Source of the DNA: Candidatus Sericytochromatia bacterium
GTDB lineage: Bacteria; Cyanobacteriota; Sericytochromatia; UBA7694; JACMQJ01
Length of the DNA: 9,624 nt
Reading direction: 5' to 3'
NCBI GenBank assembly: GCA_014377055.1
Contig: JACMQJ010000428.1
Coordinates: 1 to 9,624, forward strand
This document shows, piece after piece, positions 5,486 to 9,624 of this stretch; within the stretch, counting starts at the first letter, position 1; each line of letters opens with the position of its first letter. Made by a program: the position numbers and the translations under genes. Under the pieces are notes generated by a model. The model searched no databases, was not told the DNA's origin, and saw only the letters and a list, made by a program, of their open reading frames with translations.

Positions 5486-7735
5486 ATGAATAATATAGAA
5501 GAAATATTTAATAATGCCAAACAGTATCATCAAAATAATAAACTAGATCTTGCTGAGAATTTGTATAAACAAATTTTGTTAATTGAATCAAATAATCATG
5601 AAGTAATTCATTTGTTGGGTGTTTTATACAGTCAAAAAAAATCATATTCAGAAGCTATTGAATATGTTAAAAAAGCAATTGAAATTAATAATCATCCAAT
5701 GTATATTAACAACCTTGCCGAAAATTATAGAAGGCTAGGTGAATTTGATCAAGCTATTTTAAATTTTAAAAAAGTTATACAGATTGCTCCTAACTTTGCT
5801 GAGGCATATTTTAATCTTGCAAATACTTTAAAACAAAAAGGTGATTTTATTGAAGCAGAAAATAACTATTTAGAGGCAATAAGAATTAATTCCAATCACT
5901 TTAAGGCTTATTTTAATCTTGGTAACTTATTATTAGATCAAAAAAGATTTAGTCAAGCAGTTATATACTATCAACAAACCTTAAAATTAAATCCTGATTT
6001 TATTGAAGCTACAAATAATTTAAAAATAGCAAATGATTTTTTGGAGCAAGAAAATAATAAGCTTACTGATATAAATAATACATTAGATATTTTAGGCATA
6101 GCTAAAACACTTATGAATCAAGGCAATTATGATCAAGCTATTAAATATTACAATCGAGCCAAAGAAATTTATCCTAATGAAGCTGATATATATAATAATT
6201 TAGGATTTATTTTTTCCAAGCAAAATAATTGGCTTGAAGTCATAAATAACTTTAAAAAAGCAATTGAAGTTAAACCAGATTTTATTACAGCTTATTATAA
6301 TTTGGCAAAAGCTTATGAAAAAATTGGTGATATAAATAATTCAAAAAAAACTTATCATGATATTTATAACTTTGATCCTAAAAAAGAATCAATAAAGTTT
6401 TATGCTGATACAATAGATGCACCAATATCATTCAATAATGATGATATAGATAATTATCAAAAAGAACTAAATAATAATTTGGCTCAATATATTAACAATG
6501 ATTTGAAACTTGACTTATATGATTTACAACAACAAAATATAAAAATACCGTTTTCACTTATTTATCAAGGTAGAGAAGATCTTGAACTTAGAAAGAGATA
6601 TGCGGATGTTTTTAAAAAATTAGCTGTCAAAAAGACGTATCAAATAAAAGAAAAAATAAATATTCCTAATCTTGGATTTATAGTTACAAGAGGTCATGAA
6701 GGTATTTTTACAACATGTATGAAAGGTTTGATAAATAGGCTCTCAACAGATAAATTTAATATTACAATTATTTGTGATGAGCAAGCAAAAATAAAAATAG
6801 TTATGCCAAGCATCAAAAATCCCAAAATAAGGTATTTGGATTTACCCGAAAATATTAATCAATCAATTGAAGTTATCACAAATGCCAAATTTGATTTACT
6901 TTATTATTGGGAAGTTGGAACAGATCCAATAAATTATTTTTTACCGTTTTTTAGATTAGCACCTATACAGTGTACAAGTTGGGGTTGGCCTGTAAGTAGT
7001 GGTATTCCACAAATGGATTATTATATTTCAAGTAAATTGATGCAACATGAAGAAAGTGAGTCACAATTTTCTGAAAAACTAGTTTGGATTGACTCATTGC
7101 TGACTTATTATTTTAGAACTCCTTTACCAAATACATTTAAGCCAAAAAGTGATTTTGGTTTTTTAGAGCAAGATAATATTTATATTTGTAGCCAGAATAT
7201 TCGTAAAATTCATCCTGATTTTGACTTAATTACCTATGAGATATTAAAGAGAGATAAAAATGCAGTATATGTTTTATTTGAAGATAATGATCCTAATGTA
7301 ACTGAGTTATTAAAAAATAGATTAAGAGTAAGTCATGGAGAATATTTTAATAGAATTAGATTTGTACCAAGAATAATGAGTGGGCCTGATTATATCAATA
7401 TGGTAAAAATAGCCAATGTTATGCTTGATACACCGTATTTTTGTGGCGTAAATACAACTTATGACGCGATGGTTGTCGGAACACCTGTTGTAACCTTACC
7501 AAGTAAATCACAGAAGAGTCGATATTCTTATGCTATGTATAAAAAAATGAATATGGATGATTGCATAGCTAAAAGTATTGAGGAATACATATATTTGTCG
7601 TTAAAAATAGCTAATGACAAAGAATATCGTCAAAAAATATCCAATAAAATCCTTGAAAAAGAACACGTTTTATTTGAGGATATTAAAGTGGTTGAACAAA
7701 TGTCAGATTTATTTGAGAGTCTTTTATATTCTTGA
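5486..7735 (+). CDS. TPR-repeat protein with GT41 (O-GlcNAc transferase/SPINDLY-like) domain
   Basis: The protein is 749 residues. Residues 1-300 form about nine tetratricopeptide repeats, clear in units such as FAEAYFNLANTLKQKGDFIE (104 on) and FITAYYNLAKAYEKIGDINN (266 on); residues 172-199 are a degenerate unit. From about 390 the sequence follows the GT41 pattern: a Rossmann-like LGFIVTRGHEGIF with His404, then QCTSWGWPVSSGIPQMDYYI, SQNIRKIHPDF with Lys574 matching the UDP-binding Lys region of OGT, and DTPYFCGVNTTYDAMVVGTP then SRYSYAMYKKM in the donor-binding lobe. The OGT motif His-Thr-Thr is Asn656-Thr-Thr here. Such enzymes transfer a sugar from a nucleotide donor to Ser/Thr of proteins; the TPRs bind the target. 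Donor and target cannot be deduced. No signal peptide or TM helix is seen, so it should act in the cytoplasm. Start codon choice is reasonable though the SD is weak. Confidence 0.85.
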   Translation: MNNIEEIFNNAKQYHQNNKLDLAENLYKQILLIESNNHEVIHLLGVLYSQKKSYSEAIEYVKKAIEINNHPMYINNLAENYRRLGEFDQAILNFKKVIQIAPNFAEAYFNLANTLKQKGDFIEAENNYLEAIRINSNHFKAYFNLGNLLLDQKRFSQAVIYYQQTLKLNPDFIEATNNLKIANDFLEQENNKLTDINNTLDILGIAKTLMNQGNYDQAIKYYNRAKEIYPNEADIYNNLGFIFSKQNNWLEVINNFKKAIEVKPDFITAYYNLAKAYEKIGDINNSKKTYHDIYNFDPKKESIKFYADTIDAPISFNNDDIDNYQKELNNNLAQYINNDLKLDLYDLQQQNIKIPFSLIYQGREDLELRKRYADVFKKLAVKKTYQIKEKINIPNLGFIVTRGHEGIFTTCMKGLINRLSTDKFNITIICDEQAKIKIVMPSIKNPKIRYLDLPENINQSIEVITNAKFDLLYYWEVGTDPINYFLPFFRLAPIQCTSWGWPVSSGIPQMDYYISSKLMQHEESESQFSEKLVWIDSLLTYYFRTPLPNTFKPKSDFGFLEQDNIYICSQNIRKIHPDFDLITYEILKRDKNAVYVLFEDNDPNVTELLKNRLRVSHGEYFNRIRFVPRIMSGPDYINMVKIANVMLDTPYFCGVNTTYDAMVVGTPVVTLPSKSQKSRYSYAMYKKMNMDDCIAKSIEEYIYLSLKIANDKEYRQKISNKILEKEHVLFEDIKVVEQMSDLFESLLYS

Positions 7736-7812
7736 GTAGAAAATATGATAAAATTATTTAATTCAATTTAAGGAATAAGTAGATATTTTTAACATAGGCA
7801 ATTAGTTATTAT

Positions 7813-9012
7813 ATGAAAATAAGTAAAATAATAATACCCGACTATCAGGAATTCAGTAATTTTGAGCTTGATTTGACTTATCCTGAAGATCATTTAAGAG
7901 CTGGTAAACCTCTTGATAAAGTATGCTTTATTGGACAAAATGGTACTGGTAAATCGACTATTTTAAAATTAATCCAATGTTCATTAAGAAGTATTTCTGA
8001 TAAAAAGATTATAGATTCAGAAAAAATTATTATTGAATTCAAAGAAGATAATCAAGATTTTGAGTTAATAGATAATTCTGATTATGTAATAATTTATTCA
8101 CCTGCAGAAAGTAGTGAGAATCAATTACTTGGTATAAATGATGTTCCTGAAGCAAATCTAAATGAAGCTTTAGAGTTATTCAAAAAATTTGACTTTTTTA
8201 AAGAAGTTTCTAATTCTCAGGTTAAAGAATTTTGGAAATTATTGATTTATCTTGTTAAAAAAAGAGATGAAGATTATCGTACTTTTGAAAATCTTGAAGA
8301 AAATCAAAGTAAAACCGTAAAACAGGTGAAAGAAGAATTTAATAATTTTAATCCTGAAATATTAGAAAATTTATCTGGAGTGTGGAATAAAATACTTTAT
8401 AAAGCAGGTCTTGAATTTGATTATAAAAATGCAAGTAGCTCTATTCAACTTAGTGATAATCTCAAAGATTATATCAAGTTAAAAACAACAGGTGAAACAA
8501 TAAAGTATAGTGATTTGAGTACTGGTATTCGCAATTTTATATTCAGAATAGGATATATTTATTCTCTTTATTTTAATCGTAAAATAAATAATGGATTTTT
8601 ATTAATAGATGAACCCGAAAATAGCTTATATCCAGATTTTCTTTATGATTTAATTGATACTTATCAGCAGACTGTTCATGATACACAATTTTTTGTTGCA
8701 ACTCATAGTCCAATTATAGCTTCCCAATTTGCACCAGAAGAAAGAATAATACTCGAATTTGATGATCAAGGAAAAATTATTGCTCATAGAGGTATTACAC
8801 CTATTGGAGATGATTCTAACGATCTTTTAATTAATGATTTTAATGTCAAAAGTATTTATGGCAAGGAAGGCTTAGAAAAATGGGATCGATTTATTGAATT
8901 AAAAAGGTTAATTAAACAGGAACAAAATGCTGAGCAAAAAATTAAATTAATGAAAGAGTATTTAAAAATAGGAAACGCATATAATTTTTCAGATGATGAA
9001 GTATTTAATTAA
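7813..9012 (+). CDS. AAA family (OLD/PtuA-like) ATPase of a probable ATPase-HNH defence pair
   Basis: This is a 399-residue SMC/ABC-like ATPase. Walker A is GQNGTGKST (41-49). An insertion with charged, coiled-coil-like helices spans about 110-225. The signature-like LSTGIRN is at 235-241, Walker B FLLIDEPE at 262-269 with the following NSLYP typical of this class, and the H-loop ATHSP at 296-300. The C-terminal RGITPIGDDSNDLLINDF region is common in ATPases partnered with HNH nucleases. All ATPase motifs are intact. Its last 20 bases overlap the start of an HNH-type reading frame, an arrangement known from Septu (PtuA/PtuB) and the effector modules of some retrons; assignment to those systems is inference. 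No good Shine-Dalgarno precedes the ATG. It lies 77 nt after the glycosyltransferase gene with no terminator seen between them. Confidence 0.8.
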   Translation: MKISKIIIPDYQEFSNFELDLTYPEDHLRAGKPLDKVCFIGQNGTGKSTILKLIQCSLRSISDKKIIDSEKIIIEFKEDNQDFELIDNSDYVIIYSPAESSENQLLGINDVPEANLNEALELFKKFDFFKEVSNSQVKEFWKLLIYLVKKRDEDYRTFENLEENQSKTVKQVKEEFNNFNPEILENLSGVWNKILYKAGLEFDYKNASSSIQLSDNLKDYIKLKTTGETIKYSDLSTGIRNFIFRIGYIYSLYFNRKINNGFLLIDEPENSLYPDFLYDLIDTYQQTVHDTQFFVATHSPIIASQFAPEERIILEFDDQGKIIAHRGITPIGDDSNDLLINDFNVKSIYGKEGLEKWDRFIELKRLIKQEQNAEQKIKLMKEYLKIGNAYNFSDDEVFN

Positions 9013-9279
9013 AGATAAAAATTCAAAAATAATAGATTCTAATTTAGCTTATGATAGTAAAAATAGTCAAAAAATGCTAAATTACGTTCTATGCTATTAA
9101 GTGAGCAAAAAGGTTTTTGTGCTTATAGTGAAAAATATATTAGCAAGATAGATAGCCATGACATTGAACATTTTGATCCAAGAAAAAAATATACAAGCTG
9201 ACAAATTCAAAGATAAGGTAACAACTGAAAAAATAAATTTTTTAATGTTTATAATCATAGAAACCCTCGTAAATTATAA
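8993..9279 (+). pseudogene. HNH-type nuclease (PtuB-like) gene, frameshifted and truncated
   Basis: An ATG at 8993 (or 8996), overlapping the ATPase stop, opens a frame reading MMKYLIKDKNSKIIDSNLAY and stopping at TAA 9098-9100. In another frame, from about 9075, the sequence reads AKLRSMLLSEQKGFCAYSEK then YISKIDSHDIEHFDPRKK. This is the recognisable HNH core of nucleases paired with AAA ATPases (GFCAYxEKYI...DIEHFxP), with Asp-Ile-Glu-His at 9162-9173. One extra A in the A-run 9069-9074 would join the two frames. After KKYTS a TGA at 9199-9201 and further stops interrupt the frame; a late in-frame piece FNVYNHRNPRKL (to 9279) may be the last HNH segment. Family members are usually about 200 residues or more, so the C-terminal part is also missing. 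As read, no active nuclease can be made. Confidence 0.7.
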
Positions 9280-9287
9280 GAATTTAT

Positions 9288-9624
9288 TTATTTAAACTTG
9301 AGATAATCACGTGAACGCCACATATAGTCAACACCAGATATTATGGTAAAAAGAACAGCTATATAATAAATAACTATACCAATTTCTGGTAAATCAAAAA
9401 GTAGAGCTATGATAGCAGACATTTGTAATGCCGTTTTAGTTTTACCCAATACGCTTGCTCCCATAGTTTTTGCTCCTGCTTCTGCAAGTATTGAACGTAA
9501 ACCAGTAATTAAAAATTCTCTTGCTATTATTATAACAACACTCCAACCTGGGATTAAACGCCATTCAATCAAAGCTATCAATGCAGCAGTAATTAATAAT
9601 TTGTCAGCTAATGGATCTAATAAC
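9288..9624 (-). CDS. pgsA: CDP-diacylglycerol-glycerol-3-phosphate 3-phosphatidyltransferase, C-terminal part
   Basis: The gene runs off the right edge of the window; 111 codons plus stop are visible. PgsA makes phosphatidylglycerophosphate from CDP-diacylglycerol and glycerol-3-phosphate at the inner membrane, the committed step to phosphatidylglycerol and cardiolipin. The visible part starts with LLDPLADKLLI, the end of the CDP-alcohol phosphotransferase signature with its last two Asp residues. It continues through REFLITGLRSILAEAG and GKTKTALQM, both typical of PgsA, and two to three further hydrophobic segments (AIIALLF, IVIYYIAVLFTIISGV). The basic C-terminus RSRDYLKFK is normal. The N-terminal half with the DGxxAR motif is outside the window. 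The frame continues past the internal TTG at 9581, which is not the real start. Confidence 0.93.
   Translation of the reverse strand, partial: LLDPLADKLLITAALIALIEWRLIPGWSVVIIIAREFLITGLRSILAEAGAKTMGASVLGKTKTALQMSAIIALLFDLPEIGIVIYYIAVLFTIISGVDYMWRSRDYLKFK

Noticed and set aside
7736..7812. Retron non-coding RNA or small leader gene ahead of the ATPase
   Set aside because: The gap is only 77 nt, holds an eight-codon open frame with no sign of selection, and no reverse transcriptase gene is in the window.
1..9624. CRISPR array, tRNA or rRNA genes
   Set aside because: No regularly spaced direct repeats, cloverleaf-forming segments or ribosomal RNA-like sequence were seen on either strand.

Overview
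This window is strongly AT-rich bacterial DNA using the standard bacterial code (TAA and TGA both act as stops; ATG, GTG and TTG starts occur). It holds eight gene-sized coding regions that look functional, one of them cut by the window edge, plus three decayed gene remnants. The housekeeping genes (recO, clpP, pgsA), a two-TM chemoreceptor, an isolated EutN/CcmL-type microcompartment vertex protein and a TPR-O-GlcNAc-transferase-like protein suggest a free-living or host-associated low-GC bacterium. A non-photosynthetic relative of cyanobacteria (Vampirovibrionia/'Melainabacteria'-like) would fit, but that is a guess from gene content; no marker here settles the phylum.

Layout, left to right. 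Positions 1-250 carry the N-terminal part of an IS4-type transposase broken by stop codons. A methyl-accepting chemotaxis protein (470-1795, +) follows, with an SD-supported GTG start. Convergent to it, on the minus strand, is a tight two-gene unit: a EutN/CcmL-family gene (2828-2547) whose end overlaps the start of recO (2560-1808) by 14 bp. The 2829-3251 spacer contains a promoter for that unit, a frameshifted radical-SAM remnant and a long-stem terminator for the next gene. A DUF475/TerC-superfamily membrane protein (4346-3252, -) and clpP (5285-4641, -) follow, each with a clear terminator. Divergent from clpP is a 749-residue TPR plus GT41-like glycosyltransferase (5486-7735, +), preceded by a perfect 16-bp stem-loop almost touching its start codon. 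Behind it comes an intact AAA/ABC-type ATPase (7813-9012, +) overlapping the start of an HNH-nuclease gene (8993-9279) that is frameshifted and truncated. The window ends inside pgsA (9624-9288, -).

The most notable reading is the ATPase-HNH pair. It has the arrangement of PtuA/PtuB-like anti-phage modules (Septu, and the effector pair of some retrons), with the sensor/motor ATPase intact and the nuclease apparently inactivated. No reverse transcriptase or retron RNA is present in the window. The other notable points are the translationally overlapped microcompartment vertex gene and recO, and the hairpin leader of the glycosyltransferase. The spacers of this region also serve as a graveyard: an IS4 transposase, a radical SAM enzyme and an HNH nuclease are all visibly decaying between intact genes.
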